A stretch of DNA of 64,000 nt from JARFUG01 sp050485365 (GTDB lineage: Bacteria > Desulfobacterota > Desulfuromonadia > Desulfuromonadales > JACZKF01). The stretch lies in the NCBI GenBank assembly GCA_050485365.1, contig JBJHBH010000005.1, positions 14,283-78,282 of the forward strand. The letters run 5' to 3'. Below the pieces are notes generated by a model. That model saw only the letters and a list, made by a program, of their open reading frames with translations, was not told the DNA's origin and searched no databases. Position 1 is the stretch's first letter; each line of letters begins with the position of its first letter. The translations under genes were made by a program, and so were the position numbers. This document shows positions 33,936 through 43,164 of this stretch, piece by piece.

Positions 33936-34850
33936 ATGTACAGAATATTTCGTACTGCTGTGCTGCTGGCGCTGGCGGTACTTGTCATGCTCCCCCTCGG
34001 CGCCGTTGCCGCCTTCGCAAAGACTCAGGTCGTCGCCACGACCACCTCCATGGGGATGCTCGCCCGCACCCTCGGAGGGGACGCCGTGCGCGTCATCACC
34101 CTGGTCCCCCCGGATCGCGACGCCCACTACCTGGTTGCGCGTCCCAGCATGATGATGGAGCTTCGCCGCGCGGACCTGCTGGTCGCCGTCGGCGCCGAGC
34201 TCGAGGTGGGATGGCTCCCCGCGGCTATCCAGGGATCGGCCAATCCCCGCATCGCCCCGGGTCGCCCCGGCTACTTCGAGGCCGCGGCGCAGGTCTCCCT
34301 CATCGACGCAGGCGGCCCCGCCGACCGCTCCCTGGGGGACGTCCATCCGGCCGGAAATCCCCACGTCAACATGGACCCTGTCCGCTTCGTCGAGGTCGCC
34401 CGCGCCCTGGCGAAGCGCCTGGCGTCGATGCAGCCGGCGGCCGCCGAGCGCATCCAGGCCAACGCCGATGAGCTCGCCCGCAAGGTGGAGCAGAGGCTCC
34501 CCCAATGGCGCGCCCAGGTCGAAGGGGCTCCCGGCGTCGTCCTCTTTCACAAAGACGCCAACTACCTCATGGAGCTTCTGGGGGTGGCGATCCTCGGCTA
34601 TATCGAACCGCTCCCCGGCATCCCGCCGACGGCCCGGCATCTTCAGGGTCTGGTCAGCGAGTTGCAGGGGCGAAAGGGGGTTGTGCTCCACGCCAATTAC
34701 CAGCCCTCTCAGGGGCCCGACTTCGTCGCCCGCACCCTCGGATGGCCGGTGGCCTCGCTCCCCATCGAGCCTCCCCTCAACGCAAGCGCCGACGACTACC
34801 TGAAGCTGATCGACAGCTGGGTCGAGGCGATCGCCCGAGGAAAAGAATAA
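33936..34850 (+). CDS. Zinc-type metal ABC transporter, substrate-binding protein (ZnuA-like)
   Basis: A 304-residue exported protein of the cluster A-I metal-binding family. A signal peptide (about 1-28) precedes two lobes; the likely ligands are His64 (DRDAHYL), His143 (AGNPHVNMDP) and His205 (LFHKDANYL) plus an acidic residue near 286. The long His-rich loop of E. coli ZnuA is absent, so manganese or iron cannot be excluded by sequence; the Zur box makes zinc the best guess. GGAGAGAGG precedes the ATG at 33936. The stop overlaps the ATG of the ATPase gene. Confidence 0.82.
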   Translation: MYRIFRTAVLLALAVLVMLPLGAVAAFAKTQVVATTTSMGMLARTLGGDAVRVITLVPPDRDAHYLVARPSMMMELRRADLLVAVGAELEVGWLPAAIQGSANPRIAPGRPGYFEAAAQVSLIDAGGPADRSLGDVHPAGNPHVNMDPVRFVEVARALAKRLASMQPAAAERIQANADELARKVEQRLPQWRAQVEGAPGVVLFHKDANYLMELLGVAILGYIEPLPGIPPTARHLQGLVSELQGRKGVVLHANYQPSQGPDFVARTLGWPVASLPIEPPLNASADDYLKLIDSWVEAIARGKE

Positions 34851-35422
34851 TGAACCATCAGTCTCCGCTTCTCGAATGCCGGGAACTGACTGCAGGATAC
34901 GCGGGGCCGGTCGTCGGCCCCGCCACCTTCGCCCTGCACGCCGGGGAGGTGGTCGGTCTGCACGGCAAGAACGGCTCCGGGAAATCGACGCTGATGGGGG
35001 CGTTGACCGGCGCGACGCGCATCTTCTCCGGCGAAGTGCGACGAAGTCCCGGTCTGCGCATCGCCCATCACCGGCAAAAGCCCGAGCGCCCCGGGCAGCT
35101 CCCCCTCACGGGGGCCGAGCTGCTGAAGCTGACGGAAGCCCCGCCGCAGGAGGTTCCCGACTTTTTGCAGGATCTCCTCTCAGTGCGTCTCGATCGCCTG
35201 AGCGGCGGGCAATTCCAGCTGATCCAGACATGGTCCTGCCTCGGAAGCCCCGCCCATCTCGTTCTTCTCGATGAGCCGACCAACAATCTCGATCAGGCCG
35301 CCATGGGGGCTCTGTCGCAGATGCTGCGCCGTGGCGCCGAGCGCCGGGCGGTTTTGCTGGTCAGTCACGAACGCGAATTTCTCGAAGCGGCCTGCAACCG
35401 CGTGATCAGGCTATCGGCATGA
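34850..35422 (+). CDS. Metal ABC transporter ATP-binding protein (ZnuC-like)
   Basis: A 190-residue ABC ATPase: Walker A GKNGSGKST (near residue 40), signature LSGGQFQL, Walker B LVLLDEPTNNLD and the switch histidine in SHERE. It is shorter than typical ZnuC (about 230-250 residues); the region around the Q loop is compact. It powers import by the following permease. The ATG overlaps the preceding stop (TAATG), and the end overlaps the permease start by 4 bp. Confidence 0.85.
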   Translation: MNHQSPLLECRELTAGYAGPVVGPATFALHAGEVVGLHGKNGSGKSTLMGALTGATRIFSGEVRRSPGLRIAHHRQKPERPGQLPLTGAELLKLTEAPPQEVPDFLQDLLSVRLDRLSGGQFQLIQTWSCLGSPAHLVLLDEPTNNLDQAAMGALSQMLRRGAERRAVLLVSHEREFLEAACNRVIRLSA

Positions 35423-36228
35423 CCACTCTATCCCTCGTCTTCGATCCTCTCTTCCACGTCCCCTTTGTCAACGGCCTTCTGCTGGTGCCGCTGGCAGCCC
35501 TTCTCGGCGCCTATCTGCGCCTTCGCGAGGAGTGGCTCGCCTCACTGGCCTTCGCCCAGGTCGCCGCGGCCGGTGGGGTTTTGAGCGTGATTCTGCACGC
35601 GCCGGTCATTCTTGCCTCGGTGCTGACCGCCGCCCTTGCGGGGGTCGGCAAGGGGCTGCTGCAGCGGGCCGGCAACGACAACTACGCGATCCTCATCCTC
35701 ATGGGGTGGAGTGTGGCCCTTCTGGTGGCCGCCAACTCCCCCCACGGCGAGATGCTCGGCAAGGCGCTCATGGACGGGCAGCTCTACTTCACCGGATGGA
35801 GCCACCTCTATGCCGCTGTGCTGGTCCTCGTCCTCCTTGCGGCGCTGCTGCCGTGGTTGTCGCCGAAACTGCTCTTGGCGCGTCTTTTTCCCGACCACTT
35901 CAGCGCCAATCAGCTCCCCGGGTGGCGCTACCACATGCTCTTCGATTTTCTGGTCGTGATCACTCTCGCCGTCACGACGACGGCCGTGGGGGTGATGGCC
36001 ACCTTCGCCCTCGTTTTCGTCCCCGCCTGGATCGCCTTTCGTCTGGCGACGAGCTGGCGTTCTACACTCGTTCTCACGGTGGTTCTGGCCGTGGTCGTCT
36101 ATCTGCTCGCCTTTGTCGCCGCCATCGTCTTCGATCAGCCCTTCGGGCCGGTGCTGGTGGCCTTTCTGGCCCTTTTGGGGCCGCTGCGTTTCCTGCAGCC
36201 GGCGCAGCATGGAAACGGTGCCGCCTGA
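35419..36228 (+). CDS. Metal ABC transporter permease (ZnuB-like)
   Basis: A 269-residue integral membrane protein with about eight hydrophobic helices, of the ABC-3 permease family that imports zinc, manganese or iron. Typical features are the segment AYLRLREEWLASLAFAQVAA and the helix-rich C terminus. It overlaps the ATPase gene by 4 bp (ATGA). It is the last gene of the Zur-linked locus; the next gene is convergent. Confidence 0.85.
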   Translation: MTTLSLVFDPLFHVPFVNGLLLVPLAALLGAYLRLREEWLASLAFAQVAAAGGVLSVILHAPVILASVLTAALAGVGKGLLQRAGNDNYAILILMGWSVALLVAANSPHGEMLGKALMDGQLYFTGWSHLYAAVLVLVLLAALLPWLSPKLLLARLFPDHFSANQLPGWRYHMLFDFLVVITLAVTTTAVGVMATFALVFVPAWIAFRLATSWRSTLVLTVVLAVVVYLLAFVAAIVFDQPFGPVLVAFLALLGPLRFLQPAQHGNGAA

Positions 36229-36260
36229 GGGGTCGCGAAAATATGAGTAGTCGTGAAACG

Positions 36261-37595
36261 TCACCGTCTGCATCGATGCAGAAACTCCTCCACATCCGCC
36301 AGCCCCAGGGTACGACAGGTGATCGCATAATCCGGAAAGACCTCCTGCAGCCGCTGCGCCTTGCGCTCAAGCTCGAGTGGTCTGAAGCGCTCGGGATTCA
36401 GCTTTATCTCAGCCGCCAGAATCTCTCTTTTCAGGTCGTTGACCGCCACCAGATCGATTTCATTGCGGTTCCCCTTTTCCCACCAGCTTCCGACGCGATT
36501 AAAGTCGCCCGTTGAGGCGACCAACTGCCCGAAGAAGCGCTCCAGCATCTTTCCGCACCAAGTGGACCAATCGCGTTCGATGATTTCGCGCACATACGAC
36601 ATGTTGCCTGTCTCCACGGCCGAGCGGTGACGAAAGATGAAACGAAACCAGAAATGGAGAAAGTTGTCGTGGATGGCGAATTTCACGGCGCGGCTCCCCG
36701 GTTTGGCACCCAAGGGGCGGACAGCGCGGATGAGAGAGTACTCCTGTTCCAGTCTCGCCAGATAGGCGCCGGCCTGGATTGCCAGAGTGGAGTCGATTTC
36801 GGAGCGGGAGGTTTTTCCTGAGGCGATCAGCTCGAGGATGGAGAAGTACGTGCCGTACTCACGGCCGAACTCTTCCACGAGCAGATTCTTCCCCTCGTTC
36901 AGAAAGGGCGAATGGGGAGAGAGGATCAATTCCAAAGCTACGTCGCGCGTCAGAGCCCCGGCTGAGGCGAGAATATCCAGGTACTTGGGAAGACCGCCGG
37001 TGATCGCCCAGACGGAGAAAAGCTCTGCGGCGTCGTCAACTGCATGGTCCCGCATAATTTCCCGAACCGTCCCTATGGAGAATGGCTGCAGCTGCATGAT
37101 CCGGTCGGCGCGGCCGAAGAGCGGCTCCTTCGATTCTTCAAAGATGCGATGCATCAGTCGCTGCACCGAGCCGATGAAGATAACGTGAAGCCTGCTCTTT
37201 GCCTTATGGAGATCCCAAAGGCGCTGAAGCTCGGAATAGACCGCCGGGTTTATCGCGAAAAACTCCTGGAATTCGTCAACGATGACCGTCAGTCGCTCGG
37301 CACGGGAAAGCTCGATCAACAATGAGAAGATTTCGCGGAAGTGACGGATCTCACCGATCACCGGGACATCGATGCGGGAGCGTATCTCCTCGGCGAACTC
37401 CTCACACAGCAGCGATTCGGATTTCTTCGACACAAAGAGGTAGAGGGCGCGGCGCTTCTCGGCAAACTCCAGCGCCAACATGGTCTTTCCCACCCTGCGA
37501 CGACCGGTGATGACCGTCATTCTTCCCGACTGCGCCACCTGCTCATGCATCGTCTCAAGGACGGCCAACTCGTCGATCCGATCATAAAATTTCAT
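36261..37595 (-). CDS. AAA ATPase of the archaeal-type/DUF234 family
   Basis: A 444-residue protein: an N-terminal P-loop ATPase (GRRRVGKTMLALEFAEKRR, residues 31-49; Walker B TVIVDEFQEFFA) followed by a winged helix and a DUF234 nuclease-like C-terminal domain (VGSWWEKGNRNEIDLVAVN, with E and D-x-V as in restriction-type folds). This family is common in archaea and anaerobes, often on mobile DNA, with unknown function. The gene is solitary, less GC-rich than its neighbours, and its upstream spacer contains a 41-bp palindrome that looks like an operator. Confidence 0.85.
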   Translation of the reverse strand: MKFYDRIDELAVLETMHEQVAQSGRMTVITGRRRVGKTMLALEFAEKRRALYLFVSKKSESLLCEEFAEEIRSRIDVPVIGEIRHFREIFSLLIELSRAERLTVIVDEFQEFFAINPAVYSELQRLWDLHKAKSRLHVIFIGSVQRLMHRIFEESKEPLFGRADRIMQLQPFSIGTVREIMRDHAVDDAAELFSVWAITGGLPKYLDILASAGALTRDVALELILSPHSPFLNEGKNLLVEEFGREYGTYFSILELIASGKTSRSEIDSTLAIQAGAYLARLEQEYSLIRAVRPLGAKPGSRAVKFAIHDNFLHFWFRFIFRHRSAVETGNMSYVREIIERDWSTWCGKMLERFFGQLVASTGDFNRVGSWWEKGNRNEIDLVAVNDLKREILAAEIKLNPERFRPLELERKAQRLQEVFPDYAITCRTLGLADVEEFLHRCRR

Positions 37596-37606
37596 ATGGC
37601 CTCGCC

Positions 37607-37647
37607 GTTAAAGTAATGGTGATTACCGTAATGGTGGTTACTTTAAC
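37607..37647. promoter_or_regulatory. 41-bp palindromic operator candidate
   Basis: GTTAAAGTAA (37607-37616) and TTACTTTAAC (37638-37647) are perfect inverted arms, and the centre has tandem GTAATGGTG units. It begins 12 bp before the start codon of the AAA ATPase and may control it. Confidence 0.55.
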
Positions 37648-37701
37648 ATGGAGTCCAGGGAAAAGTGAAGATCGAGCCCCCATTAGACCGACGTGGCCTA
37701 A

Positions 37702-39135
37702 TCACACCCCCAGCGTCTCCACCCCACCCCCTCCAGGCGCGGCCGCCGATCTCGGCGCCGCGCCTTTTTCGTGCCTGAAGCGCCGCGTGACGACCCTCAG
37801 GCGCCAGCTGAGCAGGACGGCGGCGGCGGTAAGCCCGGCGATGAGGCCGATCCAGAAGCCGGCGGCGCCCATCGGCTCTCTCCACAGGGAGGTGAGCCCC
37901 AGGGTGTATCCCACCGGAAGCCCGACGACCCAGTAGGCGAAGATGAGAAGGTACATCGGCACCCGGGTGTCCTTGTAGCCGCGCAGCGCCCCGGCGGTGC
38001 TCACCTGGATTGCGTCGGAGAGCTGGAAGAGGGCGGCGAGAGCGAGGAGCGCCGCGGCCGATGCGGCGACCTCGGCGTTGTCGGTGTAGAGGGCGGCGAT
38101 GGCGCCGGGGAACAAAAGGGTGAAGGCGGCGCTGAAGAGGGCCAGGAAGGCCGTCAACGCAATGCCGACCGACGCGGAGCGCCGGGCGTCCGAAGGGCTC
38201 TGCCGCCCGATGGCGTGCCCGACGCGCACGGAGATGGCGGTCGAGACGCTCAGCGGCACCATGAAGACGAGAGAGGCGAAGTTGAGGGCGATCTGGTGGG
38301 CCGAGACGACGGCGGCCCCCAGCGAGCCGAGGAGCAGGGCGATGACGCCGAAGATGCTCGCCTCGACGAAGAGGGCGCACCCGATGGGGAGCCCGAGGCG
38401 CAGGATCTGCCCGAGCTCGCGCGGATCGGGGCGAAACCCTCCGCGCAGATGCCCCTGGCGAAAGACCTTCCCCCGCGCCACGATGGCGATCATCCCCAGG
38501 CACATCACCCACATCGTCGCGGCGGTGGCCCAGCCGCAGCCGACCCCGCCCATGGCCGGAAAGCCGAGCTTGCCGTAGATCAGCACCCAATTGGCCACGA
38601 CGTTGAAGCCGAGCCCCACGAAGGCGACGACCATGCTTGGCCGGGTGCATGAGAGCGCCTCGCTGAAGTGGCGCAGCACGAAGAAGACGGCGATGGCCGG
38701 CACCCCCCACGAGAGGGCCTTCAGGTAGGCGACGGTGAGCGGCGCGGCCGCCGCGTCGACCTCCATGAAGGCGAGAAGGGGAGCGGCGTTGCGCAAAAGG
38801 GCGATGAGCACGACGCTCAGCGCCAGAGCCAGCAGGAGAGCCTGACGCACATGATGGCCGATCTGCGCCCCCTTGCCCGCCCCATGGAGCTGGGCCACCG
38901 AAGGGGTCACCGCCATGAGGATGCCGAGCATGAAGAGAAAGACCGGGAACCAGATGCTCGACCCCATCGCCACCGCCGCAAGGTCGACGGAGCTCACCCG
39001 TCCGGCCATGACGGTGTCGACGAAGCCCATGGCGCACTGGGAGAAGTGGGCGGCGATGAGCGGAGCGCTCAGGACGCAGAGAGCCTTGAGCTCAGCGGCG
39101 CTGCGCCCGGCAAGAAGGCGGTTCGGTATCTTCAC
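37702..39135 (-). CDS. MATE-family efflux transporter
   Basis: A 477-residue integral membrane protein with twelve hydrophobic helices in two six-helix halves, normal for MATE (NorM/DinF) transporters that export cationic drugs or metabolites with Na+ or H+. Landmarks are GFVDTVMAGR near the first helix and the repeat-related ALRGYKDTRVPM in the second half. Start is GTG. It is divergent from guaC, with 44 bp between them, so the two promoters must overlap. Confidence 0.9.
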   Translation of the reverse strand: MKIPNRLLAGRSAAELKALCVLSAPLIAAHFSQCAMGFVDTVMAGRVSSVDLAAVAMGSSIWFPVFLFMLGILMAVTPSVAQLHGAGKGAQIGHHVRQALLLALALSVVLIALLRNAAPLLAFMEVDAAAAPLTVAYLKALSWGVPAIAVFFVLRHFSEALSCTRPSMVVAFVGLGFNVVANWVLIYGKLGFPAMGGVGCGWATAATMWVMCLGMIAIVARGKVFRQGHLRGGFRPDPRELGQILRLGLPIGCALFVEASIFGVIALLLGSLGAAVVSAHQIALNFASLVFMVPLSVSTAISVRVGHAIGRQSPSDARRSASVGIALTAFLALFSAAFTLLFPGAIAALYTDNAEVAASAAALLALAALFQLSDAIQVSTAGALRGYKDTRVPMYLLIFAYWVVGLPVGYTLGLTSLWREPMGAAGFWIGLIAGLTAAAVLLSWRLRVVTRRFRHEKGAAPRSAAAPGGGGVETLGV

Positions 39136-39179
39136 GGTATACTCAATCAGATCTGATCGTCTTACGGTAAGGAGGCCCC

Positions 39180-40217
39180 ATGCGCATCGAGCACGACCTG
39201 AAACTCGGCTTCAAGGACGTCCTGATCCGCCCCAAGCGCTCGACTCTCAAGAGCCGCTCTCAGGTCTCGCTGGAGAGGACCTTCACCTTCCTGCACAGCC
39301 GACGCCAATGGAGCGGGGTTCCGGTCATCGCGGCCAACATGGACACCGTCGGCACCTTCGAGACGGCGGCGGTCCTCGCCGAGCACGGCCTGCTGACGGC
39401 GCTGCACAAGCACTACGATGTGCAGGAGTGGGACGATTTTCTCGCCTCGCGCGACGCGTCGATCTTCTCGCGCATCATGGTGAGCACCGGCACATCGGAG
39501 CACGATTTCGAGAACCTCGGCCGGATTCTGGAGCGCCACCCCAAGCTGGAGTTCATCTGCATCGACGTCGCCAACGGCTACGCCGAGGCCTTCGCCGACT
39601 TCGTCGGGCGGGTGCGCGACGCCTTCGAGGACAAGACGATCGTGGCGGGCAACGTCGTCACCGGCGAGATGGTCGAGGAGCTCATCCTCTCGGGGGCCGA
39701 CATCGTGAAGGTCGGCATCGGCCCCGGATCGGTCTGCACCACCCGGGTCAAGACCGGCGTCGGCTATCCGCAGCTCTCGGCGGTCATCGAGTGCGCCGAC
39801 GCCGCCCACGGCCTCGGGGGGCGCATCATCTCGGACGGCGGCTGCGTCTGCGCCGGGGACGTGGCCAAGGCCTTCGGCGGCGGGGCCGATTTCGTCATGC
39901 TCGGCGGGATGTTCGCCGGCCACGACGAGAGCGGCGGCGAAATGGTGCAGCGAAACGGCCGGCAGTTCAAGCTTTTCTACGGCATGAGCTCGGCCATCGC
40001 CATGGAGAAGCACGCCGGGGGGGTCGCCGAGTACCGCGCCTCCGAAGGCAAAACGGTGGAGGTCCCCTACCGCGGCCCCATCGTCGGGACGGTGCGCGAC
40101 ATCCTCGGCGGGGTCCGCTCGGCCTGCACCTACGTCGGCGCCTCGGCCCTGCGCGAGCTCACCAAACGAACCACCTTCATCCGCGTCACCGAGCAGGAGA
40201 ACCGCAGCTTCGACTGA
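39180..40217 (+). CDS. guaC: GMP reductase
   Basis: A 345-residue GMP reductase, the E. coli GuaC length (347). It converts GMP and NADPH to IMP and ammonia in purine salvage. The signature GPGSVCTTRVKTGVGYPQLS contains the catalytic cysteine; SDGGCVCAGDVAKAFGGGAD and GGMFAGHDES are the usual phosphate- and K+-binding loops. No CBS domains are present, which distinguishes it from IMP dehydrogenase. AAGGAGG precedes the ATG. Confidence 0.93.
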   Translation: MRIEHDLKLGFKDVLIRPKRSTLKSRSQVSLERTFTFLHSRRQWSGVPVIAANMDTVGTFETAAVLAEHGLLTALHKHYDVQEWDDFLASRDASIFSRIMVSTGTSEHDFENLGRILERHPKLEFICIDVANGYAEAFADFVGRVRDAFEDKTIVAGNVVTGEMVEELILSGADIVKVGIGPGSVCTTRVKTGVGYPQLSAVIECADAAHGLGGRIISDGGCVCAGDVAKAFGGGADFVMLGGMFAGHDESGGEMVQRNGRQFKLFYGMSSAIAMEKHAGGVAEYRASEGKTVEVPYRGPIVGTVRDILGGVRSACTYVGASALRELTKRTTFIRVTEQENRSFD

Positions 40218-40231
40218 AAAAACAAAAACGC

Positions 40232-40396
40232 CTCACGCCCGCTCCTTTCAGTCGCTCGAGCTCGCAGAGGCCGCAGAGAAAAGCTGCAGAGACTTAAAGA
40301 CATTCTTACAGAGCTGGACAGGATGATCAGGACAAAGACAAGGTCAGCGCCAGGTTTTCTTTGTGCTTATCCTGAATATCCTGAATATCCCTGTTG
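40232..40396. repeat. Two dispersed repeat fragments after guaC
   Basis: The first (40232-40292) reads CTCACGCCCGCTCCTTTCAG and goes on with CGCAGAG units; a related, longer version lies at 49378-49495. The second (40315-40396) has GGACAGGATGATCAGGAC and, inverted, CCTGAATATCCTGAATATCC. Both fill the 194 bp between guaC and the YhcH-family gene. Confidence 0.5.
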
Positions 40397-40411
40397 AATT
40401 CACTTTTGGTC

Positions 40412-40900
40412 TTAACCGCGATCGAACGGGGGCCTCATCAGCAGGCTCAGGCGAATCTTCACGACCACCTTCCTCACCTCTTCCGGGCCTTCTCCCACCG
40501 TCAGCGAAGGCATGTGGGCGTCTTCGGGGAGGAAGAAGGCGAAGAGGCCGGGGGTGATCGTCATGCGGGCGGGGGCGGATGCGGGATGGCGATAGAACTG
40601 CGCATCTTTCGCCGGATCGTAGGAGGTCGATACCTCCAGCCCCTGCGCCGGAGTCCACTCCATCGCCTCGGCGCCGCCGAGGACGATCTGGACGTCGGCG
40701 TACTCCCGGTGCGTCTCCAAAATCGCCTCCTCGCGGGGACGGGTGGCGTACGTCATCACCCGGGCAAAGACGTCCTCCCCCTGCAGGGGGTACTCCCCGT
40801 CGGGCGTATCGGGTGAAAGGGAGAGGAGAAATCCGAAGACCTTCTCCCAGCTCTCCCCGTAGGGGTAGTCGGCCCAATTCTCAAGCCTGTCGACGATCAT
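40412..40900 (-). CDS. YhcH/YjgK/YiaL-family protein
   Basis: A 162-residue protein of the YhcH/YjgK/YiaL (DUF386) family, small cupin-like proteins tied to sialic-acid or other sugar metabolism in enterobacteria. Conserved pieces: ETHREYADVQIVLGGAEAMEW with a likely metal-binding His, and FAFFLPEDAHMPSL with a second His. No sugar genes lie near. AAGGA precedes the ATG. Confidence 0.85.
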   Translation of the reverse strand: MIVDRLENWADYPYGESWEKVFGFLLSLSPDTPDGEYPLQGEDVFARVMTYATRPREEAILETHREYADVQIVLGGAEAMEWTPAQGLEVSTSYDPAKDAQFYRHPASAPARMTITPGLFAFFLPEDAHMPSLTVGEGPEEVRKVVVKIRLSLLMRPPFDRG

Positions 40901-41011
40901 TCAAAAATCCTTTCATTGCACCGAAACAAGAAGAGACCACGGAAGAAGCCCGTGGTCTCGGCAAGAATAGTACGAGTTGGATTCAAAGAGCAACCCCCCT
41001 CGCGCCCACCC

Positions 41012-41119
41012 AAAAGGGTCTCGGGGCGTCCGCGCAGAGGGTGTCCGGCGCCCGGATGGCTCCAGCCAAACCCCAGGGATGGGTTCATGCGTCCCTCGGA
41101 GCGGACGTCCCGAGATCCT
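41012..41119. repeat. Full copy of the double-hairpin dispersed repeat, reversed
   Basis: AAGGGTCTCGGGGCGTCCGC at the left pairs with GCGGACGTCCCGAGATCCT at the right. The centre GGGTGTCCGGCGCCCGGATG is the complement of the centre of the copy at 26582. It lies directly after the aconitase stop codon (41128). Confidence 0.7.
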
Positions 41120-41127
41120 CCCCCGAC

Positions 41128-43071
41128 TTAACCCGAGGGCGCCACCTGCTCGCGCACCCAATTCAATGTTCCTCCCGCGATGAGATGGCTGCGCTGGCGC
41201 TCGGAAACCTCGAGAATCACCGTCATCGGCTCTCCGTCGACCCTGATCTCGATCTCCTCGTCGCCGCTCTCGAGCTGTTTGCGGATCCCGGGGAATTCGA
41301 CCTTCGACCCCTTGGAGACGCGACCGTAGTCGTCCGGGTTCTTGAAGACGAGGGGGAGGATGCCGAAGTTGCACAGGTTCGCCTTGTGGATGCGGGCGAA
41401 GCTCTTGACGATCTTGGCCCGCACCCCCAGATGCCGCGGCGCCAGGGCGGCGTGCTCGCGGCTCGATCCCTGTCCGTAGTTGTCGCCGCCGACCACGACG
41501 ACGTCGCCGAGCTCGCGGCACTCTTTGTGGAAGTCGGGGGCGATCTGGTAGTAGACGAACTCGCTGATGGCGTCGATGTTCGAGCGCAGCGGCAGCACGC
41601 GGTTGCCGGCGGGCATGACGGTGTCGGTGGAGATGTTGTCCTCCACCTTCAAAACGACGGTGGCCGTCAGAGCGTCGGGGAGAGGGTCGAGGTCGGGGAA
41701 CGGCTTGATGTTGGGGCCGCGCACCACCTCGGTTTTGCGAAGCTCGTCGGAGGGGAAGATGATGGAGGACTCGTCGACGAGGTACTTCTCGGGGTCGTGC
41801 ACCCGGGGGTAGGGTATCTCGGCGGCGAGGTCGCGCGGGTCGGTGATGACCCCCTTCAGCGCCGAGGCGGCGGCCGTCTCGGGAGAGCACAGATAGACCT
41901 TATCGTCGACGGTCCCCGAGCGCCCCGGGAAGTTGCGCGGGAAGGTGCGCAGGCTGACCTGCCCCGTCCCCGGCGCCTGCCCCATCCCGATGCAGCCGAG
42001 GCACCCCGACTGGTGAATGCGGGCGCCGGCCAGCAGCAGCGGCATCACTCCCCCTTGGTCGGCGACGTTCTCCAGGACCTGCCGGCTCCCGGGGTTGATG
42101 TGGAAGCTGGTGTCGGGGGCGCTGTGGCGCCCCTCGGCGATGCGGGCCGTCACCATGAGATCGCGAAAAGAGCTGTTGACGCTGCTGCCGACGATGACCT
42201 GATCGACCTTCGTCCCGGCCACCTCCCGCACCGTCTTGACGTTCCCCGGAGACGACGGGCAGGCGATGAGGGGCTCGACCTGCGACAGGTCGAGCTCGGC
42301 GTACTCGTCGTACTCGGCCCCCTCGTCGGCCGAGAGCTCCTGCCAGTGCTCGCCGCGCCCCTGGGCCTCCAGGTACGCCCGGGTCCGTTCATCCGAGGGG
42401 AAGACGGTGCTCGTGGCGCCGAGCTCGGTCCCCATGTTGCCGATCGTCTCGCGGTCGGTGGCCGAGAGGGTCTTCACCCCGGGGCCGTAGTACTCAATGA
42501 TCTTGCCGACGCACCCCTTGACGTCGTAGCGGCGCAGCATCTCGAGAATGACGTCCTTGGCGCTCACCCACTCGGGGAGCTCGCCGGTGAGCTTCACCCC
42601 CAGCACCTTGGGGCAGGGGAAGCTGTAGGGCATCCCCGCCATGGCGAGCGCCACGTCGAGCCCCCCCGCGCCGATGGCGAGCATCGAGACGCCCGCCGCC
42701 CCCGGGGTGTGGCTGTCGGCGCCGATCATCGTGAGCCCCGGACGCCCGAAGCGCTCCATGTGCACCTGATGGGAGACGCCGTTGCCCGGGCGGCTGAAGT
42801 GGATGCCGTAGCGGGCGCAGGCGGTCTGCAGATAGCGGTGGTCGTCGGCGTTCTTGTTGTCTGTCTGCAGCAGGTTGTGATCGACGTACTGCGCGGCGAG
42901 CCCCACCTTGACCCGGTCGAGGCCCAGTGCCTCGAACTCGAGCATCGCCATGGTGCCGGTGGCGTCCTGCAGCAAGGTGTGGTCGATGCGAATGGCGATC
43001 TCTTCGCCGGGGACGAGGCGCCCCTTCTCCAGGTGCGCCGTGAGGATCTTGTGGGTGAGATTCTTCGCCAT
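41128..43071 (-). CDS. Aconitate hydratase
   Basis: A 647-residue aconitase, citrate to isocitrate in the TCA cycle. The [4Fe-4S] ligands are in IACPSSPGN and HQSGCLGCIGMG; DNISTDTVMPAG and NYGQGSSREHAA mark the swivel domain with substrate-binding arginine and serine. The length fits the shorter aconitase subfamily related to isopropylmalate isomerase/homoaconitase rather than the ~890-residue AcnA. AAGGAG precedes the ATG. It is 93 bp from the Hsp20 gene and on the same strand. Confidence 0.92.
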   Translation of the reverse strand: MAKNLTHKILTAHLEKGRLVPGEEIAIRIDHTLLQDATGTMAMLEFEALGLDRVKVGLAAQYVDHNLLQTDNKNADDHRYLQTACARYGIHFSRPGNGVSHQVHMERFGRPGLTMIGADSHTPGAAGVSMLAIGAGGLDVALAMAGMPYSFPCPKVLGVKLTGELPEWVSAKDVILEMLRRYDVKGCVGKIIEYYGPGVKTLSATDRETIGNMGTELGATSTVFPSDERTRAYLEAQGRGEHWQELSADEGAEYDEYAELDLSQVEPLIACPSSPGNVKTVREVAGTKVDQVIVGSSVNSSFRDLMVTARIAEGRHSAPDTSFHINPGSRQVLENVADQGGVMPLLLAGARIHQSGCLGCIGMGQAPGTGQVSLRTFPRNFPGRSGTVDDKVYLCSPETAAASALKGVITDPRDLAAEIPYPRVHDPEKYLVDESSIIFPSDELRKTEVVRGPNIKPFPDLDPLPDALTATVVLKVEDNISTDTVMPAGNRVLPLRSNIDAISEFVYYQIAPDFHKECRELGDVVVVGGDNYGQGSSREHAALAPRHLGVRAKIVKSFARIHKANLCNFGILPLVFKNPDDYGRVSKGSKVEFPGIRKQLESGDEEIEIRVDGEPMTVILEVSERQRSHLIAGGTLNWVREQVAPSG

Positions 43072-43164
43072 GGCCGCTCCTTCGTGAACTTTTCAATAAG
43101 GATATCTGAAAGTTCGAAGGAGTCCACGGAGCGAGGGGGGATAGGAGGCGAACGAGAAGGGGGC

